NCBI RefSeq assembly: GCF_030250645.1
Contig: NZ_JASSVS010000011.1
Location: 62,001 to 126,000, forward strand
Direction: 5' to 3'
DNA length: 64,000 nucleotides
DNA from: Marinobacter azerbaijanicus
GTDB lineage: Bacteria > Pseudomonadota > Gammaproteobacteria > Pseudomonadales > Oleiphilaceae
The number at the start of each line of letters is the position of its first letter. The stretch's first letter is position 1. The notes under the pieces are model-generated. The model worked only from the letters and a program-made list of their open reading frames with translations. It was not told the DNA's origin and made no database searches. The position numbers and the translations under genes were made by a program. Shown here piece by piece: positions 27,608 through 36,217 of this stretch.

Positions 27608-28483
27608 ATGAAAGTAACCGCAGCATTTATAGGTCTTGGCATCATGGGCTACCCCATGGCGGGCCACCTGGCGAACGCCGGGGTCGAGGTCCAGGTATGG
27701 AATCGCACTGCCGCAAAAGCAAACACCTGGGCAGCCGAGTATCAGGGAAAAGCCTGCGAATCCATTGCAGCCACCGTTGATAATGCAGACTTCGTGTTTA
27801 CCTGTGTAGGCGCCGATACCGACCTGACAGAAGTCTACGAAGGTTCCGACGGCATCATTGCCAATGCCAAGCCCGGCGCCGTTCTGGTCGACCACACAAC
27901 AGCCTCGGCAGGGATCGCTGAGAAGCTGGCCCAGCTTGCCAGGGCCCGTAACCTCGAGTTTATTGACGCGCCTGTATCTGGTGGCCAACAAGGTGCTGAA
28001 AGGGGACAGCTCACTATCATGTGCGGTAGCGAACCTGATGCATTTTCCCAGGCGAAACCGCTGATGGAACACTATTCCAAGGCCCTCAACCTGATGGGGC
28101 CTGTCGGAAGTGGACAGAAAACCAAAATGGTGAATCAGATTGCAATCGCCGGCCTGGTTCAGGGGCTGTCCGAAGCGCTCCATTTTGCGGAACAGGCAGA
28201 ACTGGACGTACGCAAGGTAGTGGACGTCATCTCAAAGGGAGCCGCCCAGTCATGGCAGATGGAAAATCGCTCCGGCACCATGATTGATGGGGAATTTGAA
28301 CACGGGTTTGCCGTTGACTGGATGCGCAAGGACCTGGCGATCTGCCTCGAGGAAGCGCGCAAGAACGGCGCCAGGATTCCGGTTGCGGCGCTGGTGGATC
28401 AGTTCTATGGCGATGTTCAGCAGATGGGCGGGAACCGCTGGGATACGTCGTCGCTGATTCAGCGGCTGAGGAAGAAGGGGTAG
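27608..28483 (+). CDS. NAD(P)-dependent beta-hydroxyacid dehydrogenase (HIBADH/GarR family)
   Basis: A 291-residue member of the 3-hydroxyisobutyrate/tartronate-semialdehyde reductase family. The N-terminal dinucleotide motif GLGIMGYPMAGHL is followed by the substrate motif DAPVSGGQQGAERGQLTIM and the catalytic Lys in GSGQKTKMVNQIAI. The C-terminal helical domain has the family block VDWMRKDLAICLEEA. Exact substrate cannot be assigned; neighbours give no pathway clue. GTG at 27605 is a possible start three bases earlier; the ATG has the better spacing from GGAG. A palindromic element lies after its stop. Confidence 0.9.
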   Translation: MKVTAAFIGLGIMGYPMAGHLANAGVEVQVWNRTAAKANTWAAEYQGKACESIAATVDNADFVFTCVGADTDLTEVYEGSDGIIANAKPGAVLVDHTTASAGIAEKLAQLARARNLEFIDAPVSGGQQGAERGQLTIMCGSEPDAFSQAKPLMEHYSKALNLMGPVGSGQKTKMVNQIAIAGLVQGLSEALHFAEQAELDVRKVVDVISKGAAQSWQMENRSGTMIDGEFEHGFAVDWMRKDLAICLEEARKNGARIPVAALVDQFYGDVQQMGGNRWDTSSLIQRLRKKG

Positions 28484-28502
28484 GGTTCTGCGAATGCCTG
28501 CT

Positions 28503-28543
28503 CCCCCTCTCCCCCACCCCCTCTCCCCTCGCGGGAGAGGGGG
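28503..28543. repeat. REP-like palindrome between convergent genes
   Basis: A perfect 11-base inverted repeat, CCCCCTCTCCC (28517-28527) and its complement (28533-28543), surrounds a five-base loop CTCGC. A second partial copy of the C-rich arm lies just before it (28503-28515). Such CCCTCTCCC-type palindromes are scattered in many gammaproteobacterial genomes. Here it sits between the dehydrogenase and topA stops and may end both transcripts, though neither side has a T-run. Confidence 0.75.
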
Positions 28544-28557
28544 AAAGGCTTTCTCCC

Positions 28558-31197
28558 CTACTTCTTCTCTTTCGGCTGCCACTTCCCGTTCACATACCAA
28601 GCCGACCAGCCTGTCGCCTTGCCGTCTTTTTCCGACATGACGTACTGTTCCTTGGTTTTACGACTGTAGCGAATAACCGTCGGGTTGCCTTCGGGATCTC
28701 GCTCGGGCGCATCCATCAGATAATCGTACTTCGGATCAATTTCCTTGCGATGGGGTTTGATCTCCATCACCAGCGGAGGCCGGGTCTCACGATTTTTCGG
28801 GAATTTGCTCGCCGCGAGGAACAATCCTGAGGCTCCGTCCCGCAGTACGTAGGTATCATCAACCTTCTGGCACTGCAGTTCCGGCATGGGCACCGGGTCC
28901 ATCTTGGGCGGAGCCGGCTCGCCACTTTTCAGCAGTTTCCGGGTATTCTTGCATTCGGTATTGGTACAGCCAAAATACTTGCCAAAACGGCCTGTCTTCA
29001 GCTGCATTTCAGAACCGCACTTGTCGCACTCCAGGGTCGGACCTTCATAGCCCTTGATGCGGAAGGTGCCCTTCTCCACTTCATAACCGGAACAGTCAGG
29101 ATTGTTACCACACACATGCAGCTTGCGCGTCTCGTCCACCAGGTAGCTGTCCATGGCGGTGCCACATTTGGGGCAGCGACGCTTCTTGCGCAGCAGACGG
29201 GATTCGCCCTCACCCTCTACATCTTCATCGGCGCTGACCACTTCGTCGCCTGAAACCAGGTTAATCGTGGTTTTACAGCGCTCCTTTGGCGGCAGGGAAT
29301 AGCCTGAACACCCCAGGAATACGCCGGTACTGGCGACGCGAATCTGCATCGGACGACTGCAGGTCGGGCACGGTATGTCGGTTTCTGTCGGGGTGTTGGC
29401 CCGCATACCACCGTCATCGCCTCTCTCGGCGGTTTCCAGTTGCTGCCGGAACCGGGCATAAAAGTCGTTCAGGACCTTTTTCCAGTCGACCTCGCCGTCG
29501 GCAATTTCATCCAGCTCGTCTTCCATCCGCGCGGTAAAATCAAAATCCATCAGGTTCGGGAAAGACTCTGTCAGGCGCTCGGTAACGATCTCACCCATCT
29601 TCTCCGCATAGAAACGCCGGTTCTGCAGCCGCACGTAACCACGATCCTGGATGGTGGAAATAATGGACGCATAGGTAGAAGGCCGGCCAATGCCCTGCTT
29701 CTCAAGCTCCTTGACCAGGCTGGCTTCCGTGTAACGCGGTGACGGCTTGGTGAAGTGCTGGCTGGGATCAAGCTTTTTCAGGTCCAGGGTTTCATTGACC
29801 TGGATGTCGGGAAGCGCAATGTCTTCGTCTTTTTTGGCAGACTGGGGCGCCACCTTGAGGAAACCTTCAAACTTGATAATACGCCCACGAATACGCAGCT
29901 CATAATCGCCGTTAGCGACCAGAATAGACGTGCTCAGGAACTCAGCATCCGCCATCTGGCAGGCAATGAACTGGCGCCAGATCAAGTCATAAAGCTTCTC
30001 AGCGTCCTTCTCCAGGCCACTAATGTCTGCTGGCCTCCGACTCACATCTGTCGGGCGAATGGCCTCGTGGGCCTCCTGAGCACCCTCCTTGCTACCGTAA
30101 ACTCTGGGAGACTCGGGCAGGAACTTGTCGCCGAACTGCTTTTTGACAAATTCACGACAACTCGCCACGGCGTCCTGGCTCAGGTTGGTGGAGTCGGTAC
30201 GCATGTAGGTGATAAAACCGGCTTCATAGAGGCGCTGGGCCAGCATCATCGTTTTCTTGACGCTGAATCCCATCCGGTTACTGGCCGCCTGCTGCAATGT
30301 TGACGTAATAAACGGAGCCGAGGGCCGCGATCTGGTCGGTTTGTCTTCGCGCTTGGCAACCTTGAACGTGCCCGACTTCAAGCGCTCAACATGCTCAGCA
30401 CTCTCTTTCTCGTTGACCGGACGGTAGGCCTTGTCGTTATATCGGGTGACCTCGAAGCGTACCGGTTTGTCGGCTTGCTTCGACATCAGATCAGCGTGCA
30501 ACTGCCAGAATTCTTCGGGAACGAACTTGCGGATTTCCCGTTCCCGTTCGACGATCAGCCTGACGGCGACCGACTGGACCCGGCCGGCCGACAGGCCGCG
30601 GGCAATCTTGGCCCATAACAAGGGGGATACCATGTAACCCACGACACGGTCCAGGAAGCGGCGTGCCTGCTGGGCATTGACGCGATTCTTGTCCAGATTA
30701 CCAGGATCCTTGAAGGCTTCCTGAATGGCGCGCTTGGTAATCTCATTGAATACCACACGGCGATACTTGTCCGGTTCGCCGCCGATGGTTTCCTGCAGAT
30801 GCCAGGCAATGGCCTCCCCTTCGCGGTCAAGGTCCGTCGCCAGATAGATGTGGTCGGCGGATTTTGCCAACCGCTTGAGTTCGCTGACCACCTTTTCCTT
30901 GCCGGGCAGGATCTCGTAACGGGCGCTCCAGTCATGATCGGGGTCGACGCCCATGCGGGCCACCAACTGCTCCCTGGATTTCCGCTTTTTATGAACCGCC
31001 TTTTCTTCAGGGCTCATCTTGCGGGTCAGTGCGGCCTGTCTGGCCCTCTCTTTCGGATCCGAGGTTGAGCCGCTGCCACTGACCGGCAGGTCACGAATAT
31101 GCCCAACGCTGGACTTTACAATGAAGTCGGAGCCCAGGTATTTGTTGATGGTCTTCGCTTTCGCTGGCGACTCGACAATAACGAGACTTTTACCCAT
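28558..31197 (-). CDS. topA: DNA topoisomerase I
   Basis: Relaxes negative supercoils by single-strand passage. The 879-residue protein has the Toprim domain (LVIVESPAKAKTINKYLG and DLDREGEAIAWHL), the active tyrosine Tyr331 in FITYMRTDSTNLS, and three C-terminal zinc ribbons whose cysteines are intact (CPTC, CPKC and CDKC blocks), then an extra basic tail. Length agrees with E. coli TopA. It is transcribed alone from a promoter about 100 bp upstream. Confidence 0.97.
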   Translation of the reverse strand: MGKSLVIVESPAKAKTINKYLGSDFIVKSSVGHIRDLPVSGSGSTSDPKERARQAALTRKMSPEEKAVHKKRKSREQLVARMGVDPDHDWSARYEILPGKEKVVSELKRLAKSADHIYLATDLDREGEAIAWHLQETIGGEPDKYRRVVFNEITKRAIQEAFKDPGNLDKNRVNAQQARRFLDRVVGYMVSPLLWAKIARGLSAGRVQSVAVRLIVEREREIRKFVPEEFWQLHADLMSKQADKPVRFEVTRYNDKAYRPVNEKESAEHVERLKSGTFKVAKREDKPTRSRPSAPFITSTLQQAASNRMGFSVKKTMMLAQRLYEAGFITYMRTDSTNLSQDAVASCREFVKKQFGDKFLPESPRVYGSKEGAQEAHEAIRPTDVSRRPADISGLEKDAEKLYDLIWRQFIACQMADAEFLSTSILVANGDYELRIRGRIIKFEGFLKVAPQSAKKDEDIALPDIQVNETLDLKKLDPSQHFTKPSPRYTEASLVKELEKQGIGRPSTYASIISTIQDRGYVRLQNRRFYAEKMGEIVTERLTESFPNLMDFDFTARMEDELDEIADGEVDWKKVLNDFYARFRQQLETAERGDDGGMRANTPTETDIPCPTCSRPMQIRVASTGVFLGCSGYSLPPKERCKTTINLVSGDEVVSADEDVEGEGESRLLRKKRRCPKCGTAMDSYLVDETRKLHVCGNNPDCSGYEVEKGTFRIKGYEGPTLECDKCGSEMQLKTGRFGKYFGCTNTECKNTRKLLKSGEPAPPKMDPVPMPELQCQKVDDTYVLRDGASGLFLAASKFPKNRETRPPLVMEIKPHRKEIDPKYDYLMDAPERDPEGNPTVIRYSRKTKEQYVMSEKDGKATGWSAWYVNGKWQPKEKK

Positions 31198-31299
31198 ATC
31201 GGAGATCTGTGTCCTTGGCGATAATCGGTTAAAAAATCAGCAAACCGTAAACTCGCTGTAAAATCAGTCGGCTAGAAAACAGTTAATAGCCGCCACATT

Positions 31300-31328
31300 G
31301 GTATAGGTGCATTGTTTTACAGGGTCAA
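31300..31328 (-). promoter_or_regulatory. probable promoter of topA
   Basis: On the minus strand, TTGACC (31323-31328) and TATACC (31300-31305) are spaced by 17 bases, about 100 bp before the topA ATG. Both hexamers are near consensus. Confidence 0.55.
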
Positions 31329-31392
31329 GAAAAGCAAGACAACCCATTCTTTCGTTTCTGACCAGCTTTTTTACGCCGTCAGAGACAGGAAA

Positions 31393-31411
31393 GCCCGGCG
31401 TTTTGCCGGGC
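31393..31411 (-). terminator. terminator after fadA
   Basis: A perfect seven-base stem GCCCGGC/GCCGGGC with a five-base loop is followed on the minus strand by TTTCCTGT. It lies about 35 bp beyond the fadA stop. Confidence 0.75.
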
Positions 31412-31446
31412 CTCCATGGATAGCGTTACTGACTCTGTTCAATGAA

Positions 31447-32622
31447 TCAGAGACGCTCCCATACCGTGGCAATGCCCTGGCCCAGACCGATACACATGGT
31501 GGAAACACCAAGCTTACCGCCCTTGGCCTGCATTACGTTCAGCAGGGTTGTAGAGATACGCGCACCGGAGCAGCCCAGCGGATGGCCCAGGGCAATCGCG
31601 CCGCCATTCAGGTTCACTTTCTCTTCCATCACGCCCAGCAGCTTCAGGTCTTTCAGCACCGGGAGCGACTGACCAGCAAAGGCTTCGTTCAGTTCCCAGA
31701 AGTCGATGTCTTCGACTTTCAGGCCTGCACGCTTCAGGGCCTTTTTGGTAGCCGGAACCGGGCCGTAACCCATGATCGCGGGATCACAACCGGCAACTGC
31801 CATGCTGCGGATCTTCGCCATCGGCTTCAGACCCAACGCTTCGGCGCGTTCAGCAGACATCAGCACCATGGCGGCGGCACCGTCAGTCAGCTGTGAAGAA
31901 GTACCGGCAGTCACGGTACCATTCTTCGGATCGAAGGCCGGCTTGAGCTGGCTCAGGGATTCAACGGTGGTCTCGGGACGGATGGTTTCGTCCTCTTCGA
32001 TCAGCACCTTGAAGCCGTTTTCATCGTGACCTTCAATGGGCACAATTTCGTTCTTGAAACGGCCTTCCTGGGTCGCTTCGTGGGCCAGGCGGTGTGACCG
32101 CGCACCAAACTCGTCCTGCTGCTCACGGGTAATACCGTGCATCTTCGCCAGCATTTCTGCGGTCAGGCCCATCATGTTGGAAGCCTTGGCAGAATACTTG
32201 GACGCAGCCGGGTTGTGGTCGAAGCCTTCGGTCATGGGCACGTGGCCCATGTGCTCGACACCACCAATCACAAACACGTCACCATTGCCGGTCTGGATGG
32301 CCTGGGCCGCAGTGTGGATTGCGCTCATGGCGGAACCACACAGACGGTTGACGGTCTGCGCCGCGGATTCATGCGGAATGCGGGTCAGCAGGGAAATCTG
32401 CCGCGCCACGTTGAAGCCCTGTTCCTTGGTCTGGTTTACACAGCCCCAGATCACGTCTTCAACTTCTTTCGGGTCGAGCTTCGGGTTGCGCTCAAACAGT
32501 GCTTCAATCAGCGCAGCCGACAGGTTTTCCGCACGTACATTGCGGAAGCAGCCATTCTTGGCACGACCCATTGGACTCCGCACGCAATCGACGACGACAA
32601 CGTCTCTCGGATTAAGGCTCAT
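31447..32622 (-). CDS. fadA: 3-ketoacyl-CoA thiolase FadA
   Basis: The beta subunit of the fatty acid oxidation complex; it cleaves 3-ketoacyl-CoA to acetyl-CoA. The 391-residue protein has the acylated cysteine in NRLCGSAMSAIH, the His in NGGAIALGHPLGCSGARI and the second active cysteine in STMCIGLGQGIA. It follows fadB by 33 bases and is closed by a terminator, so fadBA is a two-gene operon as in Pseudomonas and E. coli. Confidence 0.97.
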   Translation of the reverse strand: MSLNPRDVVVVDCVRSPMGRAKNGCFRNVRAENLSAALIEALFERNPKLDPKEVEDVIWGCVNQTKEQGFNVARQISLLTRIPHESAAQTVNRLCGSAMSAIHTAAQAIQTGNGDVFVIGGVEHMGHVPMTEGFDHNPAASKYSAKASNMMGLTAEMLAKMHGITREQQDEFGARSHRLAHEATQEGRFKNEIVPIEGHDENGFKVLIEEDETIRPETTVESLSQLKPAFDPKNGTVTAGTSSQLTDGAAAMVLMSAERAEALGLKPMAKIRSMAVAGCDPAIMGYGPVPATKKALKRAGLKVEDIDFWELNEAFAGQSLPVLKDLKLLGVMEEKVNLNGGAIALGHPLGCSGARISTTLLNVMQAKGGKLGVSTMCIGLGQGIATVWERL

Positions 32623-32655
32623 AGATCTTTCTCCGTTCGGAAATCTCGTTCAGGG

Positions 32656-34803
32656 TTAGCCAAAGAACTTTTCGCCAGTCTTGGCCATTTCACGCAGCTT
32701 CTCGGTCGGGTGATACAAAGCACCAAGATCTGCAAACTTGTCTGCCAGCTCGACGAACTTGTCGACACCCATGTCGTCGATATAACGCAGGGCACCACCA
32801 CGGAACGGCGGGAAGCCAATACCGTAGACCAGGCCCATATCGGCGTCTGCCGGGTCTTCAACAATGCCATCTTCCAGGCAGCGAACGGTTTCCAGGCACA
32901 GGGGCAGCATCATGCGGGCAATGATGTCCTCGTCGCTGAAATCGTTCTTACCCTGAACAACCGGTTCAAGCAGCTTGTAGGTTTCTTCGTCGACAACCTT
33001 CTTCTGCTTGCCCTTGCGGTCCAGTTCGTACTTGTAAAAGCCCTTGTCGTTCTTCTGTCCGTAACGGTTGTTATCGAACATCACGTCAATGGCCGTGGTG
33101 CCTTCATGCTTCATCCGGTCCGGGAAGCCTTCGGCCATCACTTCGCCGGCGTGCTTGCCGGTGTCCATGCCAACAACGTCCAGCAGATACGCAGGACCCA
33201 TCGGCCAACCAAACTTTTCCATGACCTTGTCGACGTGCTGGAAGTCAGCGCCGTCGCGCACCAGATTCACGAAACCGCCGAAGTACGGGAACAGCACGCG
33301 GTTCACCAGGAAGCCGGGACAGTCGTTTACAACAATCGGGGTCTTGCCCATGGCCTTGGCATAGGCAACCGTGGTGGCAATGGCACGGTCGGACGTCTTC
33401 TCGCCACGGATGACCTCGACCAGCGGCATCATGTGTACCGGGTTGAAGAAGTGCATGCCGCAGAAGTTTTCCGGACGCTTGAGGTTAGCCGCCAGCTTGT
33501 TGATGGAAATGGTGGAGGTGTTGGAAGTCAGAATGGTGTCTTCGCGAACCGACTCTTCGGTTTCACGCAACACCGCGTCCTTGACCTTCGCGTTCTCAAC
33601 GACCGCTTCAACCACCAGGTCGACGTTCTTGAAGTCGCCATAGTTCAGAGTCGGGGTAATGTTGTTCAGAACGTCCGCCATCTGATCGGGCTTCATCTTG
33701 CCCTTGTCGATGCGCTTGGTCAGAAGCTTCTTGGCTTCCTTCAGGCCGAGTGCAATACCATCCTGGTTGATATCCTTCATCAGGATCGGCGTACCCTTCA
33801 GGGCTGACTGGAATGCAACACCACCGCCCATGATACCGGCGCCCAATACGGCGGCCAGTTTCACTTCGTTGGCTTCTTTTTCCCAGGCCTTGGCCTTCTT
33901 CTTGAGCTCCTGATCGTTCAGGAACAGGCCAACCAGGCACGCGGCAACGTTGGTCTTGGCCATCTTGGCAAAGCCTTTGGCTTCAACCTCGATCGCCTTG
34001 TCACGGGTCAGGCCGGCGTGCTTCTGCATCACCTTGATGGCCTCTACCGGCGCCGGGTAGTTCTTGCCAGCCTGGCCGGCAACAAAGGCCTTGGAGATTT
34101 CGAACGCCATCATGCTTTCCATGGCATTCAGCTTGATCTTGCCTTTCTTCTCTTCACGACGGGCCTGGTAATCCAGTTTGCCGTCGTTGCACTGGTTGAT
34201 GATGCCTATGGCAGCTTCCACCAGCTTTTCGCCTTCGAGAACGGCGTCAACGGCGCCAATCTTCAGGGCCTTATCGGCACGGTTCTCGGTGCCGCCGCAG
34301 ATCCATTCAACCGCGTAATCAACGCCTACCAGACGTGAAAGGCGAACGGTGCCGCCGAAGCCCGGGAAAATACCCAGCTTCACTTCCGGCAGGCCCACTT
34401 TTGCCTTCTTGTCCATTACCCGGTAATCGGTGGCCAGGCACATTTCAAAGCCGCCACCCAGAGCGATACCGTTAATGGCGGTAACTGTGGGGAAAGGCAG
34501 GTCTTCAATAGCATTGAATGCTTCGTTGGCCTTCAGATTGTTGGCAACCAGGTCTTCTTCGGGCCCTGCGAACAGGTCGGTAAACTCTGTAATATCGGCA
34601 CCAACGATAAAGCTGTCCTTGGAGCTGGTCACTACCAGGCCCTTGAGGCCCTTCTGTGCTTGCAGCTTGTCGGTCGCGGCGCGGAGCTCTTCAATCGTCA
34701 GACGGTTGAACTTGTTCACTGACTCACCCTGCAAGTCAAAGTTCAACTGAGCGATCCCGCCTTCGATCTCTTTAACCGTGATGGCTTTACCTTCGTAAAT
34801 CAT
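32656..34803 (-). CDS. fadB: fatty acid oxidation complex alpha subunit FadB
   Basis: A bifunctional enoyl-CoA hydratase and 3-hydroxyacyl-CoA dehydrogenase. The start at 34803 (MIYEGKAITV) gives 715 residues, the Pseudomonas length, with TGGAG eight bases upstream. The N-terminal crotonase half has the oxyanion segments (IVGADITEF; NGIALGGGFEMCLATDYR). The C-terminal half has the NAD motif VLGAGIMGGGVAFQSA and the HFFNPVHMMPLVEV signature. A PsrA-like operator lies 110-130 bp upstream. Confidence 0.97.
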   Translation of the reverse strand: MIYEGKAITVKEIEGGIAQLNFDLQGESVNKFNRLTIEELRAATDKLQAQKGLKGLVVTSSKDSFIVGADITEFTDLFAGPEEDLVANNLKANEAFNAIEDLPFPTVTAINGIALGGGFEMCLATDYRVMDKKAKVGLPEVKLGIFPGFGGTVRLSRLVGVDYAVEWICGGTENRADKALKIGAVDAVLEGEKLVEAAIGIINQCNDGKLDYQARREEKKGKIKLNAMESMMAFEISKAFVAGQAGKNYPAPVEAIKVMQKHAGLTRDKAIEVEAKGFAKMAKTNVAACLVGLFLNDQELKKKAKAWEKEANEVKLAAVLGAGIMGGGVAFQSALKGTPILMKDINQDGIALGLKEAKKLLTKRIDKGKMKPDQMADVLNNITPTLNYGDFKNVDLVVEAVVENAKVKDAVLRETEESVREDTILTSNTSTISINKLAANLKRPENFCGMHFFNPVHMMPLVEVIRGEKTSDRAIATTVAYAKAMGKTPIVVNDCPGFLVNRVLFPYFGGFVNLVRDGADFQHVDKVMEKFGWPMGPAYLLDVVGMDTGKHAGEVMAEGFPDRMKHEGTTAIDVMFDNNRYGQKNDKGFYKYELDRKGKQKKVVDEETYKLLEPVVQGKNDFSDEDIIARMMLPLCLETVRCLEDGIVEDPADADMGLVYGIGFPPFRGGALRYIDDMGVDKFVELADKFADLGALYHPTEKLREMAKTGEKFFG

Positions 34804-34913
34804 CAACTGATCTCCAGTCTGTGTTTGGAACTGCTGAAACAGCCGCACAAGCGCTCGCCAGGCGGCCGCTGATGCAGCGAGATTTCGGTCACTACCCGAT
34901 CAATCGATCCAAA

Positions 34914-34933
34914 ATTCATACAGTCGTTTGAAT
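34914..34933 (-). promoter_or_regulatory. PsrA/FadR-like operator upstream of fadBA
   Basis: Read on the minus strand, ATTCAAACGACTGTATGAAT is an imperfect 20-bp palindrome. Its left half is what I recall of the gammaproteobacterial PsrA motif (TTCAAACG...CGTTTGAA), and the right half differs at two positions. PsrA is a TetR-type repressor that responds to long-chain acyl-CoA and controls fadBA in Pseudomonas. The match to that motif is from memory and was not computed. Confidence 0.5.
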
Positions 34934-34947
34934 CGTGAGGTGACACG

Positions 34948-35073
34948 ATGAAAAAAAACAGCCCGTTTGTCAATTTGTTTCTGGAAAAACAACCGGACCT
35001 GCCCCAGAAAGGGCTGCCGAGCGGCATCTGGAGGCGGATGGAATTGTTGTTTATCAAGCGACTACAGCGGTGA
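34948..35073 (+). CDS. possible 41-residue basic protein
   Basis: ATG at 34948 is preceded by GAGGTGA four to five bases upstream, a strong ribosome site. The frame gives 41 residues starting MKKNSPFVNLFLEKQPDL and ending in a basic amphipathic stretch (WRRMELLFIKRLQRR). No signal peptide and no family that I recognise. Codon use looks ordinary for the region. It lies divergent to fadB, over the fadB upstream DNA, which could make it a chance frame. Coding status is uncertain. Confidence 0.45.
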   Translation: MKKNSPFVNLFLEKQPDLPQKGLPSGIWRRMELLFIKRLQR

Positions 35074-35233
35074 ATGCAGATAAAACCGGAACTTCATCAC
35101 GTAAATTTCAAACTTGTTTACATTTGCTCCCGCTTCACCCCGCAAAACTGCTTGATTGGCCGGCTCAGTTACTTTACCTTCGGATTAAGACTTTAGTCCA
35201 CAATAATAAAGCAGCCTTACGGAGACCCATCCG

Positions 35234-36055
35234 ATGAAAGACGCTCGCCTGCGAGTACGCTCACTTGTAACAGCCCTGGTACTGTTGCTGATTACTTCCT
35301 TTACAGTTCGCGCTCAGGAGCAGGGAGACGGCTTTCTCTCCGACCTTCACAATTTCCGTGTCAGCAACTACGTGGCACTGGATGCCTACTACCGCTTCAG
35401 TGCCAACGGCGACACCGAGACACTGAACGAGATTGTGGCCGCCATCAACGAGGCCAACGAATCCATGAACTCCATTGCCGACAGCACCGCTGGTGTACTG
35501 TCCGGGGAGCAGGTTGAAAGCCTCAACGTGGAATTCGACAGGTTCAAGGACCTGATGCGCAGCAATATCAATGATGTGCGCAACACAGGTTACCCGGATC
35601 TGCGTCTGGTTTCGGATATGGCGAACCAGGCACTGCTGATGAGCCAGGTGGCGACCGAGATGTACACCCTGGCCCAGGAAAGCAGCGAAACCGAAATTAA
35701 CAGTCGTATCGAGGCCGCTCGTTCTGCGGCAGTCACCATGGCACAGATGATGGCGAAGTACTCCGCACGCACGCATTCTTCGGTAGCCCAGACATTCCAG
35801 GGCTCATCCAACGATGTACCGCTGGACGAGCAGGCACGCCTGTTTGACACGTTGCTATCCCGGGTAACTGAAGGCGGCGCCCAGGGCCAACTGAAAAGTA
35901 CACTGAATGACCTTACTTCCAAATGGGAGTTTATCCGCGGCTCTTACATCAATTACAACGACAACAATGTTGCCTTTGTGATTGACCGCTACTCCAAAGG
36001 TATTCTCAGAGGCCTTGAGACAACCATTGGCCTGCTGCGCGAAAGAGCTGCCTGA
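35234..36055 (+). CDS. secreted helical protein of unknown function
   Basis: The 273-residue protein starts with a clear signal peptide (VTALVLLLITSFTVRAQEQ, cleavage likely after VRA near residue 27), giving a periplasmic product. The mature part is almost entirely predicted helical, low in Cys, and rich in Asn/Ser/Glu/Ala. It resembles the four-helix periplasmic sensing domains of chemoreceptors or PilJ, but it has no membrane anchor after the signal and no signalling domain. I do not recognise a family. GGAG lies just before the ATG. It stands alone between fadB and uspA. Confidence 0.8.
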   Translation: MKDARLRVRSLVTALVLLLITSFTVRAQEQGDGFLSDLHNFRVSNYVALDAYYRFSANGDTETLNEIVAAINEANESMNSIADSTAGVLSGEQVESLNVEFDRFKDLMRSNINDVRNTGYPDLRLVSDMANQALLMSQVATEMYTLAQESSETEINSRIEAARSAAVTMAQMMAKYSARTHSSVAQTFQGSSNDVPLDEQARLFDTLLSRVTEGGAQGQLKSTLNDLTSKWEFIRGSYINYNDNNVAFVIDRYSKGILRGLETTIGLLRERAA

Positions 36056-36126
36056 CCAGTCTCCGGTCCGGGGCAGCTTCTACGCCCCGGGCCTCCCCTT
36101 TACAGTGACCTTTTATTCCAACGTTT

Positions 36127-36167
36127 TTGATACCTGTCAGTATTGGTTTACACTTCTGAGGTAAAGT
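36127..36167 (+). promoter_or_regulatory. uspA promoter with FNR/Anr-like box
   Basis: TTGATACCTGTCAG (36127-36140) matches eight of ten fixed bases of TTGATNNNNATCAA. A TAAAGT at 36162-36167 would place transcription start near 36174, putting the box centre at about -41, the class II activator position. An alternative sigma-70 reading is TTGATA (36127) and TACACT (36149-36154) with a 16-base spacer. Anr control of universal stress genes is known in Pseudomonas. Confidence 0.45.
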
Positions 36168-36217
36168 ACTTCTCAACCAAGCCCCGATTCAGACCTCATC
36201 CGCGAAGGAGCGATGCG

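Larger units (their letters stand above)
34804..35233. other. 430-bp region between fadB and the periplasmic protein gene
   Basis: The region holds the fadB leader (minus), a PsrA-like operator (34914-34933), a small plus-strand frame with a strong ribosome site (34948-35073), and an A/T-rich stretch before the 35234 gene that probably has its promoter. A TTGACA on the minus strand at 34967-34972 has no good -10, so the fadBA start point is unclear. Confidence 0.6.
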
